Positions 1 through 8,656 of a stretch of DNA of 64,000 nucleotides are shown here, one piece after another. Source of the stretch: Marinobacterium rhizophilum (GTDB taxonomy: Bacteria > Pseudomonadota > Gammaproteobacteria > Pseudomonadales > Balneatricaceae); assembly GCF_024397915.1 (NCBI RefSeq), contig NZ_CP073347.1:124001-188000 (forward strand). Reading direction: 5' to 3'. The position numbers were made by a program, and so were the translations under genes. Every line of letters starts with the position of its first letter. Positions within the stretch are counted from its first letter, which is position 1. A model generated the notes under the pieces. That model worked only from the letters and a program-made list of their open reading frames with translations, searched no databases and was not told where the DNA came from.

Positions 1-1
1 C

Positions 2-436
2 ATTTTCTCGAGCCTGAACGTCGAGGAAAACCTCATGCTGCCGCCGACGGTACGTTCGGACGGCATGTCGGTGGACGAGCTGTACGAGATGTTCCCCAAC
101 CTTTACGAGCGCCGTTTCAGCCAGGGCACGCGGCTGTCCGGTGGCGAACAGCAGATGCTGGCGCTGGCCCGCATCCTGCGCACCGGGGCCAATATCCTGC
201 TGCTGGATGAAATCACCGAGGGCCTGGCGCCGGTGATCGTGCAGAAACTGGCCCAGGTGCTGCTCAAGCTCAAGCAGCGTGGCCTGACCATCCTGCTGGT
301 GGAGCAGAACTTCCGCTTCGCAGCCCCCATCGCCGACCGGCATTACGTGATGGAACACGGCCATATCGTCGAAGAAGTCCACGCCCATGAACTCGAGGCC
401 AAAACCGACCTGCTGAACACCTACCTGGGTGTCTGA
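2..436 (+). CDS. livF: ABC transporter ATP-binding protein, LivF type (5' end missing)
   Basis: This is the C-terminal part of the second ATPase of a branched-chain amino acid-type (HAAT) ABC importer. The reading frame is open from base 2 and enters from outside the window, so Walker A is not visible. The signature motif RLSGGEQQMLALARIL, the Walker B/D-loop stretch ILLLDEITEGLAP and the H-loop neighbourhood (ILLVEQN) are intact. LivF couples ATP hydrolysis to the LivHM permease at the inner membrane. It is followed closely by the substrate-binding protein and both permease genes on the same strand, so this is the tail of a complete liv-type operon. The real substrate could be an amino acid, an amide or an aromatic acid; the sequence does not decide. 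Confidence 0.95.
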   Translation: MFSSLNVEENLMLPPTVRSDGMSVDELYEMFPNLYERRFSQGTRLSGGEQQMLALARILRTGANILLLDEITEGLAPVIVQKLAQVLLKLKQRGLTILLVEQNFRFAAPIADRHYVMEHGHIVEEVHAHELEAKTDLLNTYLGV

Positions 437-453
437 ACGATGGTCACTGCAGA

Positions 454-474
454 CGAATCACGAATCACGAATCA
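454..474. repeat. Three tandem copies of the heptamer CGAATCA
   Basis: CGAATCA is repeated three times head to tail in the leader between the ATPase gene and the substrate-binding protein gene. The same heptamer occurs four times at 10909-10936. The repeat lies inside an in-frame upstream extension of the binding-protein gene (from an ATG at 440), but that extension is not signal-peptide-like and lacks a good ribosome binding site, so the repeat is best read as untranslated leader. Confidence 0.8.
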
Positions 475-505
475 CGCAACAACAACAAAAACTGGAGTGA
501 ACCCA

Positions 506-1720
506 ATGAAAGCGATGCAAAAAACTCTGCTGACCGCCGCTGTCGCGACCGCCACGGTTCTGGCTGGCTTCGCCCAGGCAGGGCCTGTCAGCGATGACAA
601 GGTCAAGATCGGTGTACTGGCGGATATGGGCGGTGTCTATGCCGATATCTGTGGTCCTGGCTGCGTGACCGCCGTCGAGATGGCGGTGGAAGATTTCGGT
701 GGCACGGTGCTCGGCATGCCGATCGAGGTGGTCAGCGCCGATGACCAGCTCAAACCCGATGTCGGCTCGGCCAAGGTGCGCCAGTGGGTTGAAAATGAAC
801 AGGTCGATGCGGTGGGCGGGCTGGTGTCGTCTGCCGTGGTGGGGGCGGCCACCAAGGTGCTGACGGATAACAAAAAGATTGCTCTGATCTCCACCGCCGC
901 ATCCAATGCCTTTACCACCAGCGCCTGCTCACCCTACAACGTGCACTGGACCTACAACGTGGCGGCCATGGCGAACGGCACCGTGAAGCCGATCGTGCAG
1001 TCGGGCAAGAAAAAGTGGTTCTTCATCACCGCCGACTATGCCTTTGGCCATGCGCTTGAAAGCGTCGCCACCGAGGTCGTGCAGCAGAACGGTGGTGAAG
1101 TGGTCGGTGGGGTGCGTGCGCCGCTGGGCACCACGGATTTCTCGTCCTATGTACTGCAGGCACAGTCTTCGGGCGCCGACGTGGTGGCCCTGGCCAATGC
1201 CGGCGGCGATACGGTGAATGCGCTCAAGACCGCCGCCGAATTCGGCCTGACCCAGACCGCCGATGTGGCTGGCCTGCTGGTCTTCACGCCCAACGCCCAG
1301 GCGATGGATCCTGCCACCGCCGGCGGCATGACGCTGACCACCGGTTTCTACTGGGACTACGATGATGCCACCCGCGCCTGGAGCAAGCGCTTCAAGGAAC
1401 GCCACGGTGCCATTCCCGCCATGGGCCATGCCGGCGCCTATTCCATGACCATGCACTATCTGAAAGCGATCGATGCCGCCGGTACCGACGAGTCCGATGC
1501 CGTGATGGCGAAGATGAAGGAAATGAAGCCCGACGACTTCTTTGCCCGCAATGCCACCCTGCGCGCCGATGGGCGCATGGTGCATGACATGTACTACGTG
1601 CAGATCAAGAAGCCGGATGAGCGCCGTGATGCCGACGATATCTTCAAGGTGGTCGACGTGATTCCGGGTGACAAGGCCTATGCGCCGATGCTGCCGGAAT
1701 GCAACTTCGCCAAATCATGA
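506..1720 (+). CDS. ABC transporter substrate-binding protein, LivK/urea-amide type
   Basis: Periplasmic solute receptor of the HAAT ABC importer (Peripla_BP_6 family), 404 residues. I chose the ATG at 506 because GGAGTGA lies a few bases upstream and the protein then begins with a classical signal peptide (MKAMQKTLLTAAVATATVLAG, cleavage probably after FAQA). The first mature strand reads KVKIGVLADMGG, typical of this fold, and there is a Cys-X3-Cys pair (CGPGC) early in the mature protein. It sits between livF and the permeases. A strong stem-loop follows the stop codon, which commonly keeps receptor mRNA more abundant than the permease part. The ligand cannot be deduced; the acyl-CoA synthetase downstream hints at an organic acid (inference). 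Confidence 0.92.
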   Translation: MKAMQKTLLTAAVATATVLAGFAQAGPVSDDKVKIGVLADMGGVYADICGPGCVTAVEMAVEDFGGTVLGMPIEVVSADDQLKPDVGSAKVRQWVENEQVDAVGGLVSSAVVGAATKVLTDNKKIALISTAASNAFTTSACSPYNVHWTYNVAAMANGTVKPIVQSGKKKWFFITADYAFGHALESVATEVVQQNGGEVVGGVRAPLGTTDFSSYVLQAQSSGADVVALANAGGDTVNALKTAAEFGLTQTADVAGLLVFTPNAQAMDPATAGGMTLTTGFYWDYDDATRAWSKRFKERHGAIPAMGHAGAYSMTMHYLKAIDAAGTDESDAVMAKMKEMKPDDFFARNATLRADGRMVHDMYYVQIKKPDERRDADDIFKVVDVIPGDKAYAPMLPECNFAKS

Positions 1721-1727
1721 TAACAGG

Positions 1728-1755
1728 CCCCGCGCCGGAGCTTTGCGGCGCGGGG
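1728..1755 (+). promoter_or_regulatory. Intra-operon stem-loop behind the receptor gene
   Basis: Ten-base perfect GC stem (CCCCGCGCCG / CGGCGCGGGG) with an eight-base loop, starting 8 bases after the receptor stop codon and ending before livH. No U-tract follows, so it is more likely an mRNA-stabilising or attenuating hairpin than a full terminator. That arrangement is common after binding-protein genes in ABC operons. Confidence 0.7.
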
Positions 1756-1777
1756 CTGGCCTTAGTCGGGGTATTGT

Positions 1778-2665
1778 ATGGCCACTTTTCTTGGTATTAA
1801 CCTGTTCGGGCTCTTTGGCCAGCTGCTGGTAGGGTTGATCAATGGCTCTTTCTACGCGCTGCTGAGCCTGGGGCTGGCGATAATTTTCGGCCTGCTGAAG
1901 ATTATCAATTTCGCCCAGGGCGCGATGTACATGCTGGGCGCCTTTGCCGCCTGGATGGCGCTCAACTACTTTGGGCTCAACTACTGGCTGGCACTGGTGC
2001 TGGTGCCGCTTGCCGTGGGGGCCATGGGCATCCTGATGGAGCGGGTGCTGATTCGCCCGATTGCCAACGAAGATCACCTCTACAGCCTGCTGCTGACCTT
2101 CGGTGTTGCACTGATGCTGCAGGGCATGTTTACCCATGTATTCGGCTCGTCCGGCATGGCCTATGCCATTCCCGAGGCGCTGCAGGGCGGTATCAAGCTG
2201 CCCTTCATGTACCTGCCGGCCTACCGCGCCTGGATAGTCGTTGCCTCCATCCTGGTATGTGCGGCCACCTGGTGGATGATCGAGAAAACCCGCCTGGGGG
2301 CCTATCTGCGCGCCGGTACCGAGAATGCCCAGCTGATGCAGGCCTTTGGCATTAACGTGCCGCTGATGGTCACCCTGACCTTCGGCTTTGGTGTGGCGCT
2401 GGCGGGCTTTGCCGGTGTCATGGCCGCGCCCGTGTACTCGGTATCGCCGGACATGGGGTCCAACCTGCTGATTATCGTCTTTGCCATCGTCGTGATCGGC
2501 GGCATGGGTTCGATCGGCGGTGCCATTCTTACCGGCCTTGGCATGGGGGTCGTTGAAGGCCTGACCAAGTACTTTTACCCGGAAGCCTCCAGCACGGTGA
2601 TCTTCCTGGTGATGGTGATCGTGTTGCTGATCAAGCCCGCGGGCCTGTTCGGCAAGGAAGCCTGA
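1778..2665 (+). CDS. livH: Branched-chain amino acid-type ABC permease LivH
   Basis: Inner-membrane permease subunit of the HAAT importer, 295 residues, almost entirely hydrophobic with about eight membrane spans. The N-terminal segment LINGSFYALLSLGLAIIFGL and the cytoplasmic loop around GAYLRAGTENAQLMQAFGIN are typical of LivH. The ATG at 1778 follows a GGGGT stretch and gives the usual family length. It pairs with LivM (19 bp downstream) to form the channel, driven by LivF and by a LivG presumably upstream of the window. Confidence 0.94.
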   Translation: MATFLGINLFGLFGQLLVGLINGSFYALLSLGLAIIFGLLKIINFAQGAMYMLGAFAAWMALNYFGLNYWLALVLVPLAVGAMGILMERVLIRPIANEDHLYSLLLTFGVALMLQGMFTHVFGSSGMAYAIPEALQGGIKLPFMYLPAYRAWIVVASILVCAATWWMIEKTRLGAYLRAGTENAQLMQAFGINVPLMVTLTFGFGVALAGFAGVMAAPVYSVSPDMGSNLLIIVFAIVVIGGMGSIGGAILTGLGMGVVEGLTKYFYPEASSTVIFLVMVIVLLIKPAGLFGKEA

Positions 2666-2689
2666 GCCGGCTTTGCACAGGAGTTGTTT

Positions 2690-3628
2690 ATGAAAACTGC
2701 AATTGTTACCCGTTCGAAGCTGAACCTGGTGCTGCTGTTGCTGGCACTGGTGGCCCCCTTTGTGCTCTACCCGGTATTTCTGATGAAGGTGCTGTGTTTT
2801 GCACTCTTTGCCTGCGCCTTCAACCTGCTGCTGGGCTTTGCCGGGTTGCTGTCCTTCGGCCATGCCGTGTTCCTGGGCACCGGTGGTTATGTCACCGGCT
2901 ACCTGATGATCAATACCGGTATTACGCCGGAGCTGGGTATCCTGGCGGGTACCCTGGCGGCGGGCCTGGTGGGCGCCCTGTACGGCAAGCTGGCGGTGCG
3001 CCGCGAGGGGATTTACTTTGCGATGGTGACCCTGGCGCTGGCCCAGCTGGCATTTTTCTTCTACCTGCAGGCGCCCTTTACCGGCGGCGAGGACGGCCTC
3101 CAGGGCGTGCCGCGCGGGTACCTGTTCGGCTTTATCGACCTGTCGGACAACCTGCAGATGTATTTCTTCGTGCTGGCCATCTTCCTGTTCGGTTTCTGGC
3201 TGATCCAGCGCACGGTGCACTCGCCCTTTGGCCAGGTGCTAAAGGCCATTCGCGAAAACGAGCCGCGCGCGATTTCGCTGGGGTACAACGTTAATGACTA
3301 CAAGTGGGTGGCCTTTGTTATCTCGGCGGCGCTGGCGGGGCTGGCGGGCTCGACCAAGACGCTGGTGTTCCAGCTGGCATCCCTGACCGACGTGCACTGG
3401 CACATGTCCGGTGAAGTGGTACTGATGACGCTGGTGGGCGGCATGGGTACGCTGTTCGGACCCTTCGTGGGGGCGGCGGCTATCGTTACGATTCAGAACT
3501 ACCTGTCCGGTGGCGAGCTGGGGAATTACATCCATATCATCATGGGGGCCATTTTCGTGATCTGCGTGCTGGCGTTTCGCAACGGCATCGTCGGCCAGTT
3601 CCGCAAGGTGCTGAAGCAGAATTTCTGA
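2690..3628 (+). CDS. livM: Branched-chain amino acid-type ABC permease LivM
   Basis: Second permease subunit, 312 residues, polytopic. GFAGLLSFGHAVFLGTGGYV near residue 50 is the LivM family hallmark, and the EAA-like loop is at QVLKAIRENEPRAISLGYN. I chose the ATG at 2690 (CAGGAG six bases upstream) over the TTG two codons earlier. It ends 53 bp before the acyl-CoA synthetase, which appears to be in the same transcript. The protein lacks the fused ATPase found in some LivM homologues. Confidence 0.94.
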   Translation: MKTAIVTRSKLNLVLLLLALVAPFVLYPVFLMKVLCFALFACAFNLLLGFAGLLSFGHAVFLGTGGYVTGYLMINTGITPELGILAGTLAAGLVGALYGKLAVRREGIYFAMVTLALAQLAFFFYLQAPFTGGEDGLQGVPRGYLFGFIDLSDNLQMYFFVLAIFLFGFWLIQRTVHSPFGQVLKAIRENEPRAISLGYNVNDYKWVAFVISAALAGLAGSTKTLVFQLASLTDVHWHMSGEVVLMTLVGGMGTLFGPFVGAAAIVTIQNYLSGGELGNYIHIIMGAIFVICVLAFRNGIVGQFRKVLKQNF

Positions 3629-3681
3629 GTGAACCCGGGTTGATGCCTGATCGCTAATCTTTCGCGAGCCGAGGGGCCTGT

Positions 3682-5313
3682 ATGTCAGAACAACATCCTT
3701 ACGAGCAGGGTCTGGCGCAAACGCCTGCCAACTACAGCGCGCTGACGCCGCTGAGTTTTCTGGAGCGCGCCGCCTTTGTTTATCCCGATCGCACGGCGGT
3801 GGTGCACGGGGCACTGCGGCGCAGCTGGCGGCAGACCCATGAGCGCTGCCTGAAGCTCGCCAGTGCGCTGCGCCGCCGCGGTGTGCAGCCCGGAGATACG
3901 GTATCGATCATCGCGCCGAACCTGCCCGAACACTTCGAGGCGCACTTCGGTGTGCCCATGTGTGGCGCCGTGCTCAACTCTATCAATACCCGGCTGGACA
4001 GCGACGCCATCGCCTTTATCCTGCAGCATGCTAACGCCCGGGTGCTGATCACCGAACGGGAGTTCTCCGCCGTAGTGGCCGGTGCGCTGCAGGGGCTGGA
4101 GAAGCCGCCGCTGGTGATCGATATCGATGATCCTGGCTGGCAGGAGGGTGAGCTTATCGGTGCGCTGACCTACGAGCAGCTGCTTGGCGAAGGTGACGCC
4201 GATGAGCCCTGGCACGCGCCGCAGGACGAGTGGCAGGCCATTTCATTGAATTACACCTCCGGCACCACGGGTGACCCCAAGGGCGTGGTGTATCATCACC
4301 GCGGCGCCTACCTGAATGCCACCAGCAACCTGGTGTCCTGGAACATGGGGGATAGTCCCGTGTATCTGTGGACACTGCCGATGTTTCACTGCAATGGCTG
4401 GTGTTTCCCCTGGACCCTGGCGCTGGCCGCAGGCACCGCCGTGTGCTTGCGCCATGTGCGGGCCGAGCCCATTTTCGATGCCATCAGGCGCGAGAAGGTC
4501 GATCACTTCTGTGGCGCGCCCATCGTGCTGAACATGCTTAACGGCGCAGCGGATGCGCTCAAGCAGGGCATCGAGCACCCGGTCAAGGTCATGACCGCAG
4601 GGGCGGCGCCGCCGGCGGCGGTGATCCAGGGCATGGAAGAGCTGGGCTTCAGGGTGACCCATGTTTACGGCCTGACCGAAACCTACGGGCCCTCGGTGCT
4701 CTGCGCCTGGCATGAGGCCTGGAATGAGCGACCGCTGGCCGAACAGGCCCGGCTCAAGTCCCGCCAGGGCGTGCGTGCGCCCATGCTGGACGGGCTCATG
4801 GTGGCGGACCCGCAGTCCCTGCAGCCGGTACCGATGGATGGCCAGAGCATCGGCGAGATCATGATGCGCGGCAACCTGGTGATGAAGGGTTACCTGAAAA
4901 ACCCCGCCACCACCGAGGCGAGCCTTGCCGGCGGCTGGTTTCACTCCGGCGATCTGGCGGTGTGGCATCCTGATGGCTATATCGAGATCAAGGACCGCTC
5001 CAAGGATGTGATCATTTCCGGTGGCGAGAATATTTCCAGTATCGAGGTGGAAGACGTGCTCTACCGCCACCCGGCCGTTGCCGAAGCGGCGGTGGTGGCC
5101 AGGCCGGATGCCAAGTGGGGCGAAACACCCTGCGCCTTTGTCTGCCTGAAAGCCGGCGCCACGGCATCGGAGGCTGACATTATCGGCTTTTGCCGCGAGC
5201 AGATGGCGCGCTTCAAGGTGCCCAAAAGCGTGGTGTTTGGCGAGCTGCCCAAGACATCCACCGGCAAGGTGCAAAAATTTGCCCTGCGTGCCCGGGTCCG
5301 GGCGCTGTCATAG
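3682..5313 (+). CDS. AMP-dependent acyl-CoA synthetase
   Basis: Activates a carboxylic acid to its CoA thioester through an acyl-adenylate; ANL superfamily, 543 residues, cytoplasmic. The P-loop motif YTSGTTGDPKG is near residue 190, the A5 region is YGLTETYG, the hinge HSGDLAVWHPDGYIEIKDRSKD is near residue 415, and the C-terminal catalytic lysine sits in PKTSTGKVQK. Overall features resemble medium-chain (AlkK/FadD3-like) ligases rather than acetyl-CoA synthetase. It is downstream of the Liv-type importer and followed by a strong terminator, so uptake and activation of the same acid is plausible (inference). The exact substrate is unknown. Confidence 0.9.
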   Translation: MSEQHPYEQGLAQTPANYSALTPLSFLERAAFVYPDRTAVVHGALRRSWRQTHERCLKLASALRRRGVQPGDTVSIIAPNLPEHFEAHFGVPMCGAVLNSINTRLDSDAIAFILQHANARVLITEREFSAVVAGALQGLEKPPLVIDIDDPGWQEGELIGALTYEQLLGEGDADEPWHAPQDEWQAISLNYTSGTTGDPKGVVYHHRGAYLNATSNLVSWNMGDSPVYLWTLPMFHCNGWCFPWTLALAAGTAVCLRHVRAEPIFDAIRREKVDHFCGAPIVLNMLNGAADALKQGIEHPVKVMTAGAAPPAAVIQGMEELGFRVTHVYGLTETYGPSVLCAWHEAWNERPLAEQARLKSRQGVRAPMLDGLMVADPQSLQPVPMDGQSIGEIMMRGNLVMKGYLKNPATTEASLAGGWFHSGDLAVWHPDGYIEIKDRSKDVIISGGENISSIEVEDVLYRHPAVAEAAVVARPDAKWGETPCAFVCLKAGATASEADIIGFCREQMARFKVPKSVVFGELPKTSTGKVQKFALRARVRALS

Positions 5314-5353
5314 TCGCCGCATCCGCCGGCCGAGTTCCATCTGCCTTTGTATC

Positions 5354-5378
5354 GGGCTTCCTGCGGGAAGCCCTTTTT
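5354..5378 (+). terminator. Rho-independent terminator after the acyl-CoA synthetase
   Basis: Perfect eight-base stem GGGCTTCC / GGAAGCCC with a TGCG tetraloop followed directly by TTTTT, 40 bp after the stop codon. It closes the liv/acyl-CoA synthetase operon and separates it from pxpABC. Confidence 0.92.
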
Positions 5379-5492
5379 GCATTTGGCGCAGGTGGCGCGG
5401 TGCCGGGTGGGAGCGCGTTCGATCACTGCTCAACCTCAAGCCCTCGGGATTTGGTTATCATAGGTGAACAGAGGATTTTGGAAGGTCACTCC

Positions 5493-6227
5493 ATGAAGTT
5501 CAATTGTGATATGGGCGAGAGTTTTGGCAGCTGGGTCAAGGGCAACGACGAGGCGGTGATGCCCTTTGTGGACATGGCCAATATCGCCTGCGGCATGCAT
5601 GCGTCCGATCCGTCCACCATGGCGCGTACCGTGGCACTGGCCTGTGAGCATGGCGTCAGCATTGGTGCGCACCCGGGCTACCCGGACTTGCTGGGGTTCG
5701 GGCGCCGCGAGTTTGCCCTCGAGGGCGCGCAGCTGGAAGCCTGCGTGCTGTACCAGATCGGAGCGCTGGATGGCATCTGTCGCGCCCAGGGGCGGCGGGT
5801 CGAGTATGTAAAACCCCATGGCGCGCTCTACAACAAAATGATGCGTGACGAGTCGACACTGGACAGCCTGATAACGGCGGTGCGCCGCTACGATGCCGGA
5901 CTGCCGCTGGTGGTACTGGCTGCCGGCGCAAGTGCCAATGCGGCGTTGCGCGCGCGGGCGGCACGCCAGGGTGTCGAACTCTGGTTCGAGGCCTTTGCGG
6001 ACCGTGCCTACGGCGCTGACGGCCGGCTGGTGCCGCGCACGCAGCCCGGCGCCGTGCATACCGATGCTGAGCGGGTGATCCGGCAGGTTCGCGAGATTGC
6101 CGAGCAGGGCCAGGTCAGCACCCTGGAGGGCACCAGGATTGCGCTCAAGGCCGATACCCTGTGCCTTCACGGCGACAACGAGCAGTTGCTGGCGGCGGTT
6201 GGCCGGATTCGGGCGGCGTTGTCATGA
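5493..6227 (+). CDS. pxpA: 5-oxoprolinase subunit A (LamB/YcsF family)
   Basis: Subunit of the prokaryotic ATP-dependent 5-oxoprolinase PxpABC, which opens 5-oxoproline (pyroglutamate) to glutamate. 244 residues. Family signatures: KFNCDMGESFG at the N-terminus, NIACGMHASDP near residue 30, VKPHGALYN near residue 105. I chose the ATG at 5493 (GGAAGG seven bases upstream) because homologues begin with this motif; the open frame runs further upstream without coding character. Its stop overlaps the pxpB start by ATGA, so the subunits are translationally coupled. Confidence 0.94.
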   Translation: MKFNCDMGESFGSWVKGNDEAVMPFVDMANIACGMHASDPSTMARTVALACEHGVSIGAHPGYPDLLGFGRREFALEGAQLEACVLYQIGALDGICRAQGRRVEYVKPHGALYNKMMRDESTLDSLITAVRRYDAGLPLVVLAAGASANAALRARAARQGVELWFEAFADRAYGADGRLVPRTQPGAVHTDAERVIRQVREIAEQGQVSTLEGTRIALKADTLCLHGDNEQLLAAVGRIRAALS

Positions 6228-6913
6228 TGCGTATCGAGGCGGTTGGCGAGTCCGGTTGCATGCTCTATCTCGGTGATCAGATCGACCCGCAAACCAGTGC
6301 CCGGGTGTGCCGGGCCGGTGAACTGATTCGCTGGCAGCTGGGGGACGCAATCATCGATATGGTGCCATCCTACGCCAGCATTTTCATGAGTGTGGACCTG
6401 ACCCGTGGCGGTGTCGGGGTGTTTTGCCAGCGCCTTGAAGCGGCATTGCAGGATCTGGACAGGGTCGCAGCCGCGCCGCGCGCGGCGGGCGCGCTGGTGC
6501 GTATCGGTGTCTGTTACGCGCCCGAGGTGGCACCGGATATGGAAGAGGTCATGCACCTGACCGGGCTGACGCGGGACGAGATTGTCGAGTTGCATTGCCG
6601 CGAGCGCTATCGGGTTTACGCCATCGGCTTCAGTCCGGGGTTTTGCTTTATGGGCAACACGGATGCCCGCCTGCGGGTACCACGAAAGGCTACCCCGCGC
6701 ACCCGGGTGCCGGCGGGCAGCGTGGCGCTGGCTGAGCGGCAGACGGCGGTGTATCCCGGCGAGTCGCCCGGCGGCTGGCAGCTTATTGGGCGCACGGCCG
6801 TGGACATGCTGGCGCTCTGTCAGCGTGACGAAGGTGCGCTGCAGGTGGGGTCGCAGCTGTGCTTTGAACCGCTGAGCCTGGCGGACTTTCTGGCTGCCGG
6901 AGGCCAGGTCTGA
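6224..6913 (+). CDS. pxpB: 5-oxoprolinase subunit B (KipI/allophanate hydrolase subunit 1 family)
   Basis: 229-residue cytoplasmic subunit of PxpABC. The family motif YAIGFSPGFCFMG is near residue 128, followed by LRVPRKATPRTRVPAGSVA. The start at 6224 overlaps the pxpA stop by four bases, and the stop TGA shares its last base with the pxpC start (TGATG). The tight overlaps indicate one transcript and stoichiometric subunits. Related KipI in Bacillus inhibits KinA, but the pxpA-B-C order here indicates the oxoprolinase. Confidence 0.93.
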   Translation: MMRIEAVGESGCMLYLGDQIDPQTSARVCRAGELIRWQLGDAIIDMVPSYASIFMSVDLTRGGVGVFCQRLEAALQDLDRVAAAPRAAGALVRIGVCYAPEVAPDMEEVMHLTGLTRDEIVELHCRERYRVYAIGFSPGFCFMGNTDARLRVPRKATPRTRVPAGSVALAERQTAVYPGESPGGWQLIGRTAVDMLALCQRDEGALQVGSQLCFEPLSLADFLAAGGQV

Positions 6914-7845
6914 TGGTGTTCGAGGTGATCAGGCCGGGCTTTCTAGCGCTGCTGCAGGACTATGGCCGTTACGGCATGCAGCACCTGGGCATGGCAACCG
7001 GCGGCCCGCTGGATGAGCATGCCTTTGTGTGGGCCAATCGCCTGCTGGGGAATCATTACAACAGCGCGACCCTGGAAATCACCCTGGGACAGGTGCGCCT
7101 GCGGGCCTTGCAAGGCACGCGGATTGCCATTACCGGCGCGGACCTTGGCGCCTGTATCAATGATCAGCCGATAGTGCCCTGGTGCAGTTACCGGGTCGAG
7201 GCGGGCGACAGTCTGAGCTTTGCCGGCGCCCGCACGGGCGTGCGGGCCTACCTGGCGGTCAGTGGCGGCTTCGAGGCGCCGCTGCGCTACGGTAGCTGTG
7301 CCACGGTGGTACGCGAGGGTTGTGGTGGCTTGCACGGCGACGGGCAGCGCTTGCAGGCGGGGGATCGCCTTGGCATGCGGCTGAAAAACGCGGGGCAGGG
7401 CGCGTTACAGCAGGTGCCGCCGCGGTTTGTACCCGACTACGGCGCGCCCCTGTGCCTGCGATTGCTGCCGGGCTATCAGTATGACCAGTTCGACGCTGAG
7501 CAGCTGGAACGGCTGTTTGGCAGTGACTACCGGGTGTCCCCGGACAGTGACCGCATGGGCTATCGTTTGGCAGGCCCCGCGATTCAATCCGGCCTGGATG
7601 GCATTATTTCCGAAGGTATCGCCTTTGGGGCGGTACAGATACCCGGGGACGGCCAGCCCATCGTGCTGCTACGGGACCGCCAGACGATCGGTGGCTATCC
7701 AAAGGTCGGTTGTGTGGCGGCGCTCGATGCCGCACAACTGGCCCAGCGCGCACCGGGCGCCCTGGTCAGGTTCAGGCGGGGAGACCTGCGCGAGGTCGAA
7801 ACCCAGCGCCAGGCGTTCAATCGCTTCTTCGGCATAGGCGGCTGA
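6913..7845 (+). CDS. pxpC: 5-oxoprolinase subunit C (KipA/biotin-dependent carboxyltransferase-like family)
   Basis: 310-residue partner of PxpAB. The N-terminus carries the family pattern FLALLQDYGRYGMQHLGMATGGPLDEHAF, and the mid-protein segment SDRMGYRLAGPAIQ followed by SEGIAFGAVQIPGDGQPIVLL is equally diagnostic. It begins inside the pxpB stop codon. With pxpA and pxpB it completes the enzyme that removes spontaneously formed 5-oxoproline. Confidence 0.94.
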   Translation: MVFEVIRPGFLALLQDYGRYGMQHLGMATGGPLDEHAFVWANRLLGNHYNSATLEITLGQVRLRALQGTRIAITGADLGACINDQPIVPWCSYRVEAGDSLSFAGARTGVRAYLAVSGGFEAPLRYGSCATVVREGCGGLHGDGQRLQAGDRLGMRLKNAGQGALQQVPPRFVPDYGAPLCLRLLPGYQYDQFDAEQLERLFGSDYRVSPDSDRMGYRLAGPAIQSGLDGIISEGIAFGAVQIPGDGQPIVLLRDRQTIGGYPKVGCVAALDAAQLAQRAPGALVRFRRGDLREVETQRQAFNRFFGIGG

Positions 7846-7954
7846 TTTTCAGTCGCGGCGGCTTTGGCGCTAATGCTATGGTAGGCGTCGCGCGGCAGAG
7901 ATCGACCCCGGTTCGGCTCGCGCTTTCATTTCAGTGTCACTAAGGACTCGGCAG

Positions 7955-8512
7955 ATGTCAGAAAACGAATACAGAACGGTCAAGGCATCCCAGCAGGTGC
8001 TCAAGGAATTGATGGTGCCGTCCTATGCAAACTTTGGCGGCAAGGTTCACGGCGGCATTATCCTGTCGCTGATGGACAAGATCGCCTATACCTGTGCCGC
8101 GACCCATGCGCGCAGTTACTGCGTTACGGCCTCGATAGATTCGGTGGACTTCCTCAACCCCGTCGAAGTGGGCGAGCTGCTGACACTCTATGCGTCGGTA
8201 AACTATGTCGGCAAGTCCTCAATGGAAATCGGCATCAAGGTCGTATCCGAGGACTTCCACAAGGGCATCGTCAAGCCCACCAATACCTCCTACTTCACCA
8301 TGGTGGCCGTTGATGAGGAAACCCGCCTGCCAGTAAAGGTGCCGGGCCTGGTGCTGGAGGACGATGTGGAGGTCAAGCGCTTCCTCGAGGGCATTACGCG
8401 GCGTAAATTCAAACGCACCTATAAAGATGAACTGCGTCAGGCGCGCCGGGCGCTGGATGTGGACATCGATCTGGAGCAGCTGGCCGGCGAAAACTGCCGC
8501 GTGGTGCGTTAA
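7955..8512 (+). CDS. Acyl-CoA thioesterase, YciA/hotdog family
   Basis: Hydrolyses acyl-CoA to free acid and CoA; single hotdog domain, 185 residues. NFGGKVHGGIILSLMDKIAY near residue 26 holds the catalytic aspartate (SLMD) and the helix-capping HGG motif. I chose the ATG at 7955 (AAGGA eight bases upstream) rather than the GTG seven codons earlier. The last 45 residues are charged, which is longer than in minimal YciA. It stands alone after pxpC with about 110 bp between them. Confidence 0.88.
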   Translation: MSENEYRTVKASQQVLKELMVPSYANFGGKVHGGIILSLMDKIAYTCAATHARSYCVTASIDSVDFLNPVEVGELLTLYASVNYVGKSSMEIGIKVVSEDFHKGIVKPTNTSYFTMVAVDEETRLPVKVPGLVLEDDVEVKRFLEGITRRKFKRTYKDELRQARRALDVDIDLEQLAGENCRVVR

Positions 8513-8520
8513 CGGGTTGC

Positions 8521-8553
8521 AGCCAGGCTTGCCTGGAGTTTTGAGGCCTGGCT
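8521..8553. other. Inverted repeat behind the thioesterase gene
   Basis: AGCCAGGC (8521-8528) is matched by GCCTGGCT (8546-8553) with a 17-base loop, 9 bp after the stop. There is no U-tract, so it could be a weak or Rho-assisted transcript end. Confidence 0.4.
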
Positions 8554-8656
8554 AGAGGGCTGGGTATCGGCTCGGCGGCGCCCATTCAAACGTCGACCCG
8601 AACATGCCCAGGATGCACAGCGCTAACGGGCAGTTGATCGTAGCGAGATTTTGGCG

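Noticed and set aside
440..505. Upstream ATG start for the substrate-binding protein
   Set aside because: It would add 22 polar residues encoded partly by the CGAATCA repeat in front of a perfect signal peptide; the ATG at 506 has the ribosome binding site.
1715..3220. Long minus-strand open frame (501 codons) antisense to livH and livM
   Set aside because: Gln/His/Gly-rich shadow frame opposite two clear permease genes; no family features and no ribosome binding site.
4243..5274. Minus-strand open frame (343 codons) opposite the acyl-CoA synthetase
   Set aside because: Mirror of the GC-rich coding strand; composition typical of antisense frames.
5190..5492. N-terminal extension of pxpA overlapping the acyl-CoA synthetase
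   Set aside because: It would run through the terminator at 5354-5378 and precedes the conserved first motif; the ATG at 5493 has a good ribosome binding site.
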